Shown: positions 28,576 through 37,649, counted from the first letter of the stretch. The stretch: DNA of 64,000 nucleotides from Paractinoplanes maris (GCF_023544465.1 NZ_JALPVL010000001.1:930001-994000); one strand, 5' to 3'. Numbers and translations are program-made. The notes: generated from the sequence alone by a model not told the origin.

Positions 28576-29491
28576 TGCTGAGCATGAAGGCGTTCTCGGT
28601 GGCGTTGAAGGTGTCGATCGCCTCGAGCTGGGGCCGGTGCTCCCGGATGTGGTCGAGGTTGTCCAGCTTGACCAGCATGCCGAGCCGGTGGCCGCGGTGG
28701 CCGGGGGCGACCAGCGTCGTGTTCTGCCAGGCGTGGACCGGTCGGTCGAGGTCGGTGACCAACCAGGTGAAGGCGACCATCCGGCCGTCGATCAGCGCGC
28801 CGGACTGGTAGCTGCGGCGCCCGCGTTTCTGCCGGGCCAGCTCGCCCTGACGCATGCGGTCGGCGTCCACCTTCTCCGGCTCCCAGTTGAGGTCGCCGGT
28901 GGGCGCGTCGACGTTTAGCCGGGCCTCCAGACAGGCCAGGTCGTCGATGATGTCGTCCGGCGCCACACCGACCCAGCGCCGCAGCTGGTATCCCTCGGCC
29001 CGCTTCTCGGCGTCGGCCCGCAGCCCGGCCAGCCGCGCCTCGTCGAGCGCGGTGACGTCGAGCCGGCTGCGGGTCTCGGCCAGACCCAGCTTGGCCCCCA
29101 TCGCCTCGGCGAAGGCAGCACCGTCCGGATGCCGGTCGACCGTGGCCGAGAGCAGATGCTTGCGCCCGCGGGCCCGGGCGCGCTCGACGGCCAGGTCGTG
29201 CAGCGCCCGGCCCACTCCCTGCCGCCGGCGGTCCGGCCGGACGAGCAGGTCGACGTCGACATTGCTCAGATTGTCGAGCTCGGGATAGGACAGATTCAGG
29301 TAGCCGACAGGTTCACCGTCGAGGTGACCCAGGAAGTGCTCCGTCGTCACGTCCGGTGGCGGATTGTCGAAGAACGCCAGAAAGTTCTTCTCCGACTGGA
29401 ACGGAATGTCGGGACAGTCGTGGACCGCGGCGGCGCGGGCGATCCCATAGGCGATCTCGGGTGTGGTCAAAGAACCCGTAGAAATGCGCAT
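28514..29491 (-). CDS. Tandem-GNAT acetyltransferase
   Basis: 325 residues from the ATG at 29491, preferred over the GTG at 29500 because AGGG lies 8 nt upstream. Two GNAT domains are seen. The first is complete: [18 protein letters not shown], then [32 protein letters not shown] with the canonical RRxGxG acetyl-CoA loop. The second has [25 protein letters not shown] and [21 protein letters not shown]. The layout resembles MshD-like tandem GNATs, but mshD is already present at 5550-6431. The acceptor is unknown. A 12-bp hairpin at 29490-29519 covers the start codon region. Confidence 0.85.
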   Translation of the reverse strand: MRISTGSLTTPEIAYGIARAAAVHDCPDIPFQSEKNFLAFFDNPPPDVTTEHFLGHLDGEPVGYLNLSYPELDNLSNVDVDLLVRPDRRRQGVGRALHDLAVERARARGRKHLLSATVDRHPDGAAFAEAMGAKLGLAETRSRLDVTALDEARLAGLRADAEKRAEGYQLRRWVGVAPDDIIDDLACLEARLNVDAPTGDLNWEPEKVDADRMRQGELARQKRGRRSYQSGALIDGRMVAFTWLVTDLDRPVHAWQNTTLVAPGHRGHRLGMLVKLDNLDHIREHRPQLEAIDTFNATENAFMLSINLAMGFRPVDAWIEWQKDL

Positions 29492-29519
29492 GGCCGTCAC
29501 CCTGCTCGGTGACGGCCAT
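29490..29519 (-). promoter_or_regulatory. 12-bp hairpin over the start of the tandem-GNAT gene
   Basis: ATGGCCGTCACC pairs perfectly with GGTGACGGCCAT across a 6-nt loop. On the mRNA the 3' arm runs into the ATG and the AGGG of the ribosome-binding site lies at the loop edge, so the stem would block initiation. The remaining 228 bp up to thrC show no gene. Confidence 0.5.
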
Positions 29520-29747
29520 GAACGCGAGCGAATTTAATCGCCGGAAGTTGGTCGGGAGGACGGACACACAGCGCCTCCGGCACTGGGTCGTTGGGCACCC
29601 TCGGAGATTGTCGCCAAGCTCGAAGGTGAGGGGCCGCGTACGGCATCACGCCCTCCCGCAGAGAGCATCCTGCCGATCCTGAGATCCCGGCGCAAGTCCT
29701 CTCGCGATGGAATTCTCACTTCCTGGCGGAACGCCGATCACCCAGCG

Positions 29748-31031
29748 TCACCCGAGCAGGCCCGCCTCGCGCGCGCCCTTCAGCGAGGGCTTGATCCGAT
29801 GGGTCGGCCCGACCTGGTCGGCCACCGCGTCCAGAGTCTTGAGTCCCTCGCCGGTGTTGTAGACGACGGTCTCCTTCTCCGGGTCGAGCTTGCCGCTCTC
29901 GACCAGCTTCTTGAGCACCGCGACGGTGGTGCCGCCGGCCGTCTCGGCGAAGACGCCGGTGGTCTCGGCGAGCAGCCGGATGCCGGCCCGGATCTCCTCG
30001 TCGTCGGCGTAGTCCATCCAGCCGCCGGTGCGCCGGACGGCCTCGATCGCATACGCCCCGGCGGCCGGGTCGCCGATGTTCAGCGACTTCGCGATGCCGG
30101 TCGGCTTGACCGGGGTGATCTCGTCGGTGCCCGCGTGCAGGGCGGTCGCGATGGGGTTGCAGCCGGCCGACTGCGCGCCGAACACCCTCCAGCCGCCCTC
30201 GGGGGCCTCGACCAGACCGGCCTCGACCAGTTCCGAGAACGCCTTGTCGACCTTGGTCAGCAGCTCGCCGGACGCCATCGGGATGACCACCTGGGCCGGG
30301 ATGCGCCAGCCCAGCTGCTCGGCCACCTCGTAGCCCAGGGTCTTGGAGCCCTCGGCGTAGAAGGGCCGCACGTTCACGTTGACGAACGCGGTGTCCTCGA
30401 ACTCGTCGGTCTCGACCAGCTCGCCGCAGAGCCGGTTCACGTCGTCGTAGGAGCCCTCGATGGCGACCAGGTCGCCGCCGTACACGGCGGTCGTGATGAT
30501 CTTGCCCTGCTCGAGGTCGTCCGGGATGAAGACGATGCTGGGGACGCCGGCCCGGGCCGCGTGGGCGGCCACCGAGTTGGCCAGGTTGCCGGTGGAGGCG
30601 CAGGCGAACCGGGTGAAGCCGAGACCGCGGGCGGCGGTGAGGGCGACCGAGACCACCCGGTCCTTGAACGAGTGGGTCGGGTTGGCCGAGTCGTCCTTGA
30701 CCCACAGCGGCGCGCGCAGTCCGATCGCCGCGGCCAGGGCCGGGGCGCTGACCAGCGGGGTCAGGCCGGGGTCGAGGGTGACCCGGGTGGCCGGGTCCTG
30801 GCCGGCCGGGAGCAGACCGGCGTAGCGCCAGATGTTCTGCGGGCCGGCCTCGATCTGCTCACGGGTGACCCGCGCGAGGGCGGCCTGGTCGTAGGCCACC
30901 TCGAGCGGGCCGAAACACTCGTAACAGGCGTGCTGGGCGATCAGCGGGTATTGCGCACCGCAGGCGCGACAGACCAGCCCGGTGGCGGGCGAGTCGGAGA
31001 CAGCAGCGGGTGCACTGACGGCAGACGTCAT
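29748..31031 (-). CDS. thrC: Threonine synthase
   Basis: 427 residues from the ATG at 31031. It converts O-phosphohomoserine to threonine using PLP. An N-terminal zinc-ribbon-like segment (CRACGAQYPLIAQHACYECFGPLE, two CxxC pairs) precedes the fold type II PLP domain. The PLP lysine lies in DSANPTHSFKDRVVSVAL and the phosphate-binding segment near TTVAVLKKLV. This is the class II-like form with CxxC ribbon, as in plants and many actinobacteria. A SAM-I riboswitch precedes it, with its closing stem next to the ribosome-binding site. No hom or thrB lies nearby. Confidence 0.95.
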   Translation of the reverse strand: MTSAVSAPAAVSDSPATGLVCRACGAQYPLIAQHACYECFGPLEVAYDQAALARVTREQIEAGPQNIWRYAGLLPAGQDPATRVTLDPGLTPLVSAPALAAAIGLRAPLWVKDDSANPTHSFKDRVVSVALTAARGLGFTRFACASTGNLANSVAAHAARAGVPSIVFIPDDLEQGKIITTAVYGGDLVAIEGSYDDVNRLCGELVETDEFEDTAFVNVNVRPFYAEGSKTLGYEVAEQLGWRIPAQVVIPMASGELLTKVDKAFSELVEAGLVEAPEGGWRVFGAQSAGCNPIATALHAGTDEITPVKPTGIAKSLNIGDPAAGAYAIEAVRRTGGWMDYADDEEIRAGIRLLAETTGVFAETAGGTTVAVLKKLVESGKLDPEKETVVYNTGEGLKTLDAVADQVGPTHRIKPSLKGAREAGLLG

Positions 31032-31047
31032 TCTAGAGGCCTTCCCT

Positions 31048-31180
31048 CTCATCTTTCCCCGCGGCGATCTGCCGGACCGGGGACGGAATTAGCACCTGCC
31101 ACGAGCGGCCTCGTCATCGAGACATGCGTGGTGGTTGCCGGGGCTTCACAGGGCCGTTCCCTCTGCCCCTCTGGATGAGG
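31048..31180 (-). ncRNA. SAM-I (S-box) riboswitch in the thrC leader
   Basis: The minus strand carries the S-box core in order: CTCATC (31174-31179), AGAGGGGCAGAGGGAACGG, CCCTGTGAAGCCCCGGCAACC, then GGTGCTAATTCC, and finally GATGAG (31048-31053) closing the P1 stem with CTCATC. The kink-turn GAGGGA...TGAAGCCC and the GCAACC and GGTGCTAATTCC elements match the consensus. The 3' strand of P1 runs directly into GAGGGAAGG, the thrC ribosome-binding site, so SAM binding probably reduces initiation. Control of thrC by SAM makes sense because O-phosphohomoserine is the branch point between threonine and methionine. Confidence 0.85.
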
Positions 31181-31262
31181 TATTCAGTTGTGTTTCCAAC
31201 ACCTTACGTCGAGATCCGCGGAAAGGAAGCCGGGCATCCCGAGGTGTGAGCAAGACCCGCGG

Positions 31263-32126
31263 CTACGAGGTGACGTCCTTGCGGGTGAAGCGCCAGAACG
31301 CGATGCCCCAGCACAGGGTGGCGTAGGCGACCGCGCTGATCGCCCCCTTGACCAGGCCGTCCACCTGCACCGGGGTGGAGAGCAAGCCCATCCAGGCGTC
31401 GCTGAAGTGGGTCGGCAGCAGGTAGCGGATGTTTCCCAGCGCGGTGATCTGGTCGAGGATGCTCGACAGGATCCAGAGCATCACGGCGCCGCCCACCGCA
31501 CCCAGCGGCGCGTCGGTCAGCACCCCCAGCAGAAACGCCAGCCCGGCCACGACCAGCATCGAGACGGCCAGGTAGCCGACGATCGCGAGCAGGCGCAGCA
31601 GACCCGGCCCGGGCGCGATCTCGGCCGCCACCGTGCTGCCCAGCGGGTGCCAGCCGTACCGCAGGGTGCCGGCGATCAGCGCGACCCCGGCCAGCACGAC
31701 CAGCGCCACGGCCGAATAGGCCAGCGCGACGATCAGCTTGGCCGCGAGCAGCCGGGCCCGCGGCACCGGCACGGCCAGCAGGTAGCGCAGGCTGCCCCAG
31801 CTGGCCTCGCTGGCCACCGTGTCGCCGCAGAACAACGCGACCACCACGACCAGCAGGAAGCCCGCCGAGACGGCCAGGCAGAACAGCGCGAAGTTGAGCC
31901 CGCCCGAGGTGGCCAGGCCGACCAGGCTGTCGAAGGCGCCGCCGCTCTCGTCGTCCTCGCCGCCGCCGAACTCGAACGCGGCCAGCACGATCAGCGGCAG
32001 CACGGCCATGAAGCCCAGCGCCAGCTGGGTACGCCGGCGGGACGCCTGGCGGCGTGCCTCGGCCCACAGCGGCATGGTCCGCGACGGCCGATAGCCGGCC
32101 GCACCGGCCGAAGTGTCCACGCTCAT
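31263..32126 (-). CDS. ABC transporter permease (ABC-2 type)
   Basis: 287 residues with about six hydrophobic helices in the ABC-2 pattern: an N-terminal basic stretch (WAEARRQASRRRTQ), helix 1 (LALGFMAVLPLIVLAAF), a short extracytoplasmic loop, then paired helices, including the family-typical SWGSLRYLLAVPVPRARLLAAKLIVALAYS. The ATG overlaps the stop of the upstream hydrolase-ATPase fusion by four bases, so the two form one exporter. The cargo is unknown. It is transcribed toward thrC. Confidence 0.9.
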   Translation of the reverse strand: MSVDTSAGAAGYRPSRTMPLWAEARRQASRRRTQLALGFMAVLPLIVLAAFEFGGGEDDESGGAFDSLVGLATSGGLNFALFCLAVSAGFLLVVVVALFCGDTVASEASWGSLRYLLAVPVPRARLLAAKLIVALAYSAVALVVLAGVALIAGTLRYGWHPLGSTVAAEIAPGPGLLRLLAIVGYLAVSMLVVAGLAFLLGVLTDAPLGAVGGAVMLWILSSILDQITALGNIRYLLPTHFSDAWMGLLSTPVQVDGLVKGAISAVAYATLCWGIAFWRFTRKDVTS

Positions 32127-34885
32127 CGGTCTCCGCTCCCCCGCGAGTTGTCCCCCACCAGCGCCAGGAAGGCGTCCTCGAGCCGCCGCCGCGGCACCAC
32201 CCGGTCGACCGCGACCCCGGCGCGCACCAGCGACGCCACCACCTCGGAACGGGGTGTGCCGTTCATGTCGACGATCAGCCCGGACGGCCCGTCGGGCAGC
32301 ACCGAGCGCACGCCCAGCTCGCCCAGCACCCGCTCGGCGGCCGGCACGTCGGACACGTCGAGCAGCACCGACGGGGAGTCGCCGACGATGTCCTCGACCG
32401 GGCCCGACGCCACGATCCGGCCCTTGTTGACCACGACCGCGTGCGTGCAGGTCTGCTCCACCTCGGCCAGCAGGTGGCTGGAGACCAGCACCGCCCGGCC
32501 GTCGGTGGCGTAGCGCTTGAGCACCCGGCGCATCTCGGCGATCTGCGGCGGGTCGAGGCCGTCGGTCGGCTCGTCGAGCACCAGCAGCTCGGGCAGGCCG
32601 AGCATGGCCTGGGCGATGGCCAGCCGCTGGCGCATGCCGTGGCTGTACTTCTTCGTCCGCCGGTGGATCGAGTCACCCAGCCCGGCGATCTCCAGCGCCT
32701 CGTCGAAACGGGCGTCGGCCCACGGTCGTCCGGTCGCCTTCCAGTACGCGTGCAGGTTCTCCAGCCCGGTCAGGTGGGGCAGGAAGCCGGGCCCCTCGAC
32801 CAGCGCGCCGACCCGCGACAGCACCGGCGAGCCGGGCACCAGCCGGTGACCGAACACCATGGCGTCGCCCGCGGTCGGCATGGTCAGGCCCATCAGCACC
32901 CGCAGGGTCGTGGTCTTCCCGGCGCCGTTCGGACCGAGCAGACCCACCACCTGGCCCCGCTCGACCGTGAAGCTGATCTCCTCGACGGCGACGAACCCGT
33001 CCCCGTACGCCTTGCGCAGGTTGCGGACCACGAGCGGCGTCTCGGCGTATTCGGGGAGCGTCGGGGTGTGCCGGCTCCGCAGCCGCCGGCGCCGCACCAG
33101 CAGCACCACGGCCAGACCCACCACGATCGCCGCGAGCAGACCGGCCAGCACGTACCGCCAGATGGTCTGCGGGTCGGCGATCGGCTTGCCCACCGCGGTC
33201 GGCAGCTCCAGCGCCGCAGCCACCTGCACCGAGTACGTCGCCGGCTGCACCGGGGAGAGGAACGCCTGGTCGGTGGTGGCCACCACGACGCGTACGGTGT
33301 GGCCGGCCTCGATCCGGCGGACGATCGCGGGCAGCCGGATCGTGCGCTCGGGCGCCTCGTCGATCGACTGTGGCAGGTCGGTGAGCCGCACCGGGGCGAC
33401 CAGCCCGGCGCTCAGCGTCTCGGCGCCCGACTCGTCGACGTCGTAGAGCTTGACGAAGAGGGTGGCCTCGCCGGTCGGCGAGGCCGCGCGCAACCGTACG
33501 GTCGGCGAACCGACCACATCGACGGCCGCACTCACCGGCGAGGTCTCGAAGCTCGCGTTCTGCCCCGGGATGTCGGCCGCGACGCCGGCCAGCAGCGTGC
33601 TCAGCCGCCCGCCGGTGCCGGGCAGCGACGAGATCGCGCCGGGGTTGCCGTTGGGCGGGTTGGCGATCGGCTGCGCCGGGCCACGCAGCTCGAGCTCGGT
33701 GCGTCCGGTCCCGGTCAGGCCCGGGTACGCGTCGATCGAATACCCGTTGGTCACGAGGTCGCGGTCGAGCGCGCTGAAACCGGCCACCCGCGAGTAGGTG
33801 AAGTCGTCGGACGGCGTGCCGCCCCCGCCCTTCACGTAGTGGTCGAGCCACTGCAGGGTCAGGAACTTCACCCTGTCCTGATCGCTCTGCGGCCCGGCGC
33901 CCCCGTCGTGGCCACCGGTGAACCAGGCGACCCGTACCGGGGTGCCGGTCGCGGCGATCGACCGCGCGTTGGCGTCGGCCTCACTGAGCGGGAAGAGGGT
34001 GTCGACCGCACCCTGGATGAGCAACGTCGGCGCCTTGATCCGGCCGACTGTCGCCGCGGGGCTCGACCGGCGCAGCAGATCGAGCGTCTTCTGCTCGGGA
34101 TCGCCGGTGGTGGCCACATCGAGGTAGGCCGCGCAGACGTCGGCCGCGAACCGCCCGCACGCCGGGTCGACGGTCATCCCGGTCGGCGGGGCGACCGCCC
34201 CCGTGGCCGGCACGGCGCCGCCGTTGCCGAAGAAGACCCCGGCCCAGCCCTTCTTGAAGACGCCGGTGGCCGACGTGTCGGCCGACTGCGGCAGGAAGAC
34301 GTTCGTCAGGTCGTTCCAGGTGATCGACGGGACGATCGCGTCGACCCGCGGGTCCTGCCCGGCCAGCATCAGCGCCAGCGCCCCGCCGTAGGAGCCGCCG
34401 ACCACGCCCACCCGCGGGTCACCGGCCGCGTCGGTCTGGATCTCGGGGCGGGCGGCGAGCCAGTCGAGCAGGCCCTGCGCATCCCGGATCTCGTGGTCGG
34501 GACTGTTCAGGTGGATCTGGCCGCCGCTGCGCCCGAAGCCCTCGGCGGTGTAGGCCAGCACCGCGTAACCCTGCTCGGCCAGCGACTCGGCGTCGTCGCT
34601 GACCGACTCCTTCGTGCCGCCGAAGCCGTGCGCCAGCAGGACCGCGGGCACCCGGCCGTCCCGGTCGCGGGGCAGATAGAGCCGCGCGTCGAGCCGCACG
34701 TTCTCGTTGCCCTCGGGCCCGCTGACCACGGTGATCGTCTCGTCCTGCGACGTCCACCCGGTGCGCTCGGGCCACACGGCCCAGCCGACCAGCCCGGCGA
34801 CGAGCACGAGGACGGCCGAACCGGCGACGACGCGCCCGCGGGTGGGCCGGGGCAGGGCACGGCGGAGCCGGCTCGTCCATGACAT
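32123..34885 (-). CDS. Alpha/beta hydrolase (CocE/X-Pro peptidase type) fused to ABC ATPase
   Basis: 920 residues. Order: a transmembrane helix (~18-38); an S15/CocE-type hydrolase from ~50 with HGFGG oxyanion loop and nucleophile Ser165 in GGSYGG; an X-Pro peptidase C-terminal beta domain (~400-560); a second transmembrane helix (~575-598) followed by RRRRLR; then an ABC ATPase (~615-920) with GPNGAGKTTT near 651, SHGMRQRLA in place of LSGGQ, and LLVLDEPTDGLDP. The two helices put the hydrolase outside and the ATPase inside. It overlaps its permease gene by four bases. TAGCGT ends 6 nt before the ATG. Confidence 0.9.
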   Translation of the reverse strand: MSWTSRLRRALPRPTRGRVVAGSAVLVLVAGLVGWAVWPERTGWTSQDETITVVSGPEGNENVRLDARLYLPRDRDGRVPAVLLAHGFGGTKESVSDDAESLAEQGYAVLAYTAEGFGRSGGQIHLNSPDHEIRDAQGLLDWLAARPEIQTDAAGDPRVGVVGGSYGGALALMLAGQDPRVDAIVPSITWNDLTNVFLPQSADTSATGVFKKGWAGVFFGNGGAVPATGAVAPPTGMTVDPACGRFAADVCAAYLDVATTGDPEQKTLDLLRRSSPAATVGRIKAPTLLIQGAVDTLFPLSEADANARSIAATGTPVRVAWFTGGHDGGAGPQSDQDRVKFLTLQWLDHYVKGGGGTPSDDFTYSRVAGFSALDRDLVTNGYSIDAYPGLTGTGRTELELRGPAQPIANPPNGNPGAISSLPGTGGRLSTLLAGVAADIPGQNASFETSPVSAAVDVVGSPTVRLRAASPTGEATLFVKLYDVDESGAETLSAGLVAPVRLTDLPQSIDEAPERTIRLPAIVRRIEAGHTVRVVVATTDQAFLSPVQPATYSVQVAAALELPTAVGKPIADPQTIWRYVLAGLLAAIVVGLAVVLLVRRRRLRSRHTPTLPEYAETPLVVRNLRKAYGDGFVAVEEISFTVERGQVVGLLGPNGAGKTTTLRVLMGLTMPTAGDAMVFGHRLVPGSPVLSRVGALVEGPGFLPHLTGLENLHAYWKATGRPWADARFDEALEIAGLGDSIHRRTKKYSHGMRQRLAIAQAMLGLPELLVLDEPTDGLDPPQIAEMRRVLKRYATDGRAVLVSSHLLAEVEQTCTHAVVVNKGRIVASGPVEDIVGDSPSVLLDVSDVPAAERVLGELGVRSVLPDGPSGLIVDMNGTPRSEVVASLVRAGVAVDRVVPRRRLEDAFLALVGDNSRGSGDR

Positions 34886-34891
34886 GCCTGA

Positions 34892-34897
34892 ACGCTA
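34892..34897 (-). promoter_or_regulatory. -10 hexamer TAGCGT, leaderless-type
   Basis: Ends 6 nt before the ATG at 34885 of the hydrolase-ABC fusion gene. Confidence 0.4.
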
Positions 34898-34997
34898 GCC
34901 GCACGCGACTGGGCGATGCTGTGAAACCTCTCAGGGGCGATCGGGCGATAGCGTGGACCCTGGGGACGAGACGATCTATCGACAGGGGCCTGCGCGC

Positions 34998-37217
34998 GTG
35001 GATGAGGAACTGAAGCTGACCGCGGCCCTGCGGCTGGCCGGGCTCGACGACCGCCGGGGCATCGTGCGCCTGCACCCCGAGGTGATGACCGCCCTGGAGA
35101 TCAACGCGGGCGATCCCGTACGCCTGAGCGGGGTCACCACGACGGCGGCGCTCGCGGCCAAGGCCGAGCCGGGGGCGAGCCGCGAGTTCCTTTACGCCGA
35201 CGACCTCACCCTGGGCAATCTCGGTCTGCGCGACGGCGGCCAGGTCACCGTCGCCCGGCAGCCGGCGGTGGCCGCCCGGCGGGTCACGCTGGCCGCCGAA
35301 GCCGACGTGGTGGCACTGGTCTCGCCCGAGATCCTGCGGCTGGCCCTGCTGGGCAAGGTGGTCAGCACGGGCGACCAGGTCTCGCTGCGCCCACAGGACG
35401 TGCTGCCGCTCAGCGGTCGTCCCCAGATGCCCGACATCGGCCGCCGGTTGCGCAACCGGCTCGGCTATCAGTGGAACGTCGCACTGCTCACCGTGGCCGA
35501 GGTCACCGAGTCGGACGGTGCCGTGATCACCATGGACACCGTGGTCGGCTGGCAGGACGGTCCGGTGTCCACCCCGGTGCCCGGGCCGGCCGCCCGCCCC
35601 GAGGCCCCGGCCACCACCGACCCCGAGGTGCCCCCGCTCAGCATCGACGACCTGCCGGGCCTGCGCACCCAGGCCAAGGAGCTCGAGGAACTGCTCGACC
35701 TGGGCTTCAACCACGGCGAGGTGCTGGCCCGGCTGGGCACCAAGATCTCGCTCGGCGTGCTGATCACGGGTCCGGCCGGGTCGGGCAAGTCGGCGCTGGT
35801 CCGCGCGGTGGCCGCCCAGGTGCAGGCGCGCGTGGTGCAGGTCTGGGCGCCCGGCCTGGCCGCGCTGACCAACACCGCCGCCGCCGGCCGCCTGCGCGAG
35901 CTGGCCGGCGAGGCCCGGGCGGGCGGCGGCCCGACGGTGCTGCTCTTCTCGGACGTGGACGCGATCGCCCCGCGCGACGAGCCGGGACCGATCTCGATCG
36001 TCTTCCGGCAGCTGCTCGAGGAGACGCTGCGGACCGGCGTGGCGGTGGTGGCCACCACCAGCCGGCCGGAGTCGGTCGACACGTCGCTGCGCTCCCCCGA
36101 CCTGCTGGCCCTGCAGCTGGCCGTGCCCCTGCCGGACACGGCCATGCGGCTGGAGCAGCTGCGGGTGCTCACCCGGGGCATGCCGCTGGCCGAGGACGTC
36201 CGCCTGGATGACATCGCCGGCCGTACGCCGGGCTTCGTCGCCGCCGATCTCGGTGCCCTGGCCCGTGAGGCCGGCGTCCGCGCCGCACTCCGGCAGACCG
36301 ACAAGCGCGAGTCCGAGGGGACCGAGGCCCCCGAGGTGGCCATGGCCGACTTCGAGGGCGCGCTCGACGTGGTGCGCCCGACGTCGATGGCCGACTCCAC
36401 CCTCGAGGTGGCCTCGGTGACCCTCGACGACGTCGGCGACATGGTCGAGGTCAAGCAGATGCTGACCGAGTCGGTGCTGTGGCCGCTGACCTACCCCGAT
36501 ACGTTCGCCCGGCTCGGCGTCTCGCCGCCGCGCGGGGTGCTGCTCTACGGCCCGCCCGGGTGCGGCAAGACCTACCTGGTCAAGGCCATCGCCGGCACCG
36601 GCAAGGCGAACGTGCTGTCGGTCAAGGGCGCCGAGCTGCTGAGCAAGTGGGTCGGTGACAGCGAGCGCGCGGTGCGTGAGTTGTTCCGCCGGGCCCGGGA
36701 GGCGGCACCGACCCTGGTCTTCCTGGACGAGGTGGACGCGCTGGCCCCGACCCGCGGTCAGGCCAACGACGGCGGCACCACCGACCGGGTGGTGGCCGCG
36801 CTGCTGACCGAGCTCGACGGGGTGGAGGACCTGCGCAACGTCGTGGTCGTCGGCGCGACCAACCGGCCCGACCTGATCGACCCGGCGCTGCTGCGGCCCG
36901 GCCGGCTCGAGCGGCTGGTCTATGTGCCGCCGCCGGACGCCGAGGCCCGGGCCGAGATCCTCAAGGCGTCGGCCAAGTCGGTGCCGCTCGACGAGGCGGT
37001 CGACCTGGTCGAGCTGGGTGCCGATCTGGAGGGCTTCTCTGCGGCGGACTGCGCGGCGCTGATCCGCGAGTCGGCATTGTCGGCCATGCGGGAGTCGCTC
37101 GAGGCGACGACGGTCACCGCGGCCAACGTGGCGACCGCTCGCGAGCGCGTCCGGCCGTCACTCGACCCCGGCCAGGTGGCCTGGCTCGCCGCGTACGCGG
37201 AAACGCACCAGGCCTAG
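34998..37217 (+). CDS. CDC48/p97-like AAA+ ATPase
   Basis: 739 residues from a GTG with AGGGG about 10 nt upstream; a GTG at 34953 is the alternative, but TAGCGT at 34948-34953 suggests transcription begins after it. An N-terminal CDC48_N-type double-barrel (~1-190) precedes two AAA domains. D1 has Walker A GPAGSGKS (~258) but a degenerate Walker B, LLFSDVDAIAP, with Val for the catalytic Glu, and SRP where NRP is usual. D2 is intact: GPPGCGKT (~518), FLDEVDALAP, GATNRPD and the RPGR arginine-finger loop. It probably unfolds protein substrates using D2. The partner is unknown. Confidence 0.9.
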   Translation: MDEELKLTAALRLAGLDDRRGIVRLHPEVMTALEINAGDPVRLSGVTTTAALAAKAEPGASREFLYADDLTLGNLGLRDGGQVTVARQPAVAARRVTLAAEADVVALVSPEILRLALLGKVVSTGDQVSLRPQDVLPLSGRPQMPDIGRRLRNRLGYQWNVALLTVAEVTESDGAVITMDTVVGWQDGPVSTPVPGPAARPEAPATTDPEVPPLSIDDLPGLRTQAKELEELLDLGFNHGEVLARLGTKISLGVLITGPAGSGKSALVRAVAAQVQARVVQVWAPGLAALTNTAAAGRLRELAGEARAGGGPTVLLFSDVDAIAPRDEPGPISIVFRQLLEETLRTGVAVVATTSRPESVDTSLRSPDLLALQLAVPLPDTAMRLEQLRVLTRGMPLAEDVRLDDIAGRTPGFVAADLGALAREAGVRAALRQTDKRESEGTEAPEVAMADFEGALDVVRPTSMADSTLEVASVTLDDVGDMVEVKQMLTESVLWPLTYPDTFARLGVSPPRGVLLYGPPGCGKTYLVKAIAGTGKANVLSVKGAELLSKWVGDSERAVRELFRRAREAAPTLVFLDEVDALAPTRGQANDGGTTDRVVAALLTELDGVEDLRNVVVVGATNRPDLIDPALLRPGRLERLVYVPPPDAEARAEILKASAKSVPLDEAVDLVELGADLEGFSAADCAALIRESALSAMRESLEATTVTAANVATARERVRPSLDPGQVAWLAAYAETHQA

Positions 37218-37552
37218 CGGCGGCGGGTCCGCGCCTTGCTCGATCGCAGGCGCCGCAGGCGGCCGACCAGGACCGGGTCGTGCTCGAGCGCGGCCGGGTT
37301 GTCGAGCAGGGCGTTGAGCAGCTGGTAATACCGCGTGGAGCCCAGGCTGAAGGTGTCGCGGATGGCCTGCTCTTTGGAGCCGGCGTGTTTCCACCAGCGC
37401 GCCTCGAAGGCGAGTATCTGCTGCTCACGCTCGCTGAGCCGGGGCTCGGCAACCTGGTCGGCAACGGGCTCGGCGACCGGCTCGGTGGTGGGCTCGGCGC
37501 GCGGGGCCGGGATGTGCTGCTGCTCTTCGGACGGGTCCGCGGCCGGCTGCAT
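37214..37552 (-). CDS. DUF3263 protein
   Basis: 112 residues from the ATG at 37552. The first ~40 are Pro/Glu/Ala-rich with repeats of TEPVAEPVADQVAEP. The DUF3263 domain follows: LSEREQQILAFEARWWKHAGSKEQAIRDTFSLGSTRYYQLLNALLDNPAALEHDPVLVGRLRRLR. The helix-turn-helix look of the last part and the basic tail (SSKARTRRR) suggest DNA binding, as proposed for the family, but the role is not established. It is convergent with the CDC48-like gene and overlaps it by 4 bp. Confidence 0.85.
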   Translation of the reverse strand: MQPAADPSEEQQHIPAPRAEPTTEPVAEPVADQVAEPRLSEREQQILAFEARWWKHAGSKEQAIRDTFSLGSTRYYQLLNALLDNPAALEHDPVLVGRLRRLRSSKARTRRR

Positions 37553-37649
37553 GACGCTCCAAAAGAGAAAGACGAGCACAGATGTACGAAGCGGGGACCG
37601 TCAGCATAAGTCCGACGGCCCCCGCTCCGCATGTGCGGTCGACGTTACA

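Noticed and set aside
28514-29491. A second mshD
   Set aside because: The tandem GNAT layout is similar, but the segments do not match MshD and the clear mshD lies at 5550-6431 next to glnR. Named only as a tandem GNAT.
29313-29567. An 84-codon minus-strand frame overlapping the GNAT start
   Set aside because: It runs out of phase with the GNAT gene and turns Arg-rich inside it. Its internal ATG at 29519 could at most be a short upstream frame; I do not list it as a gene.
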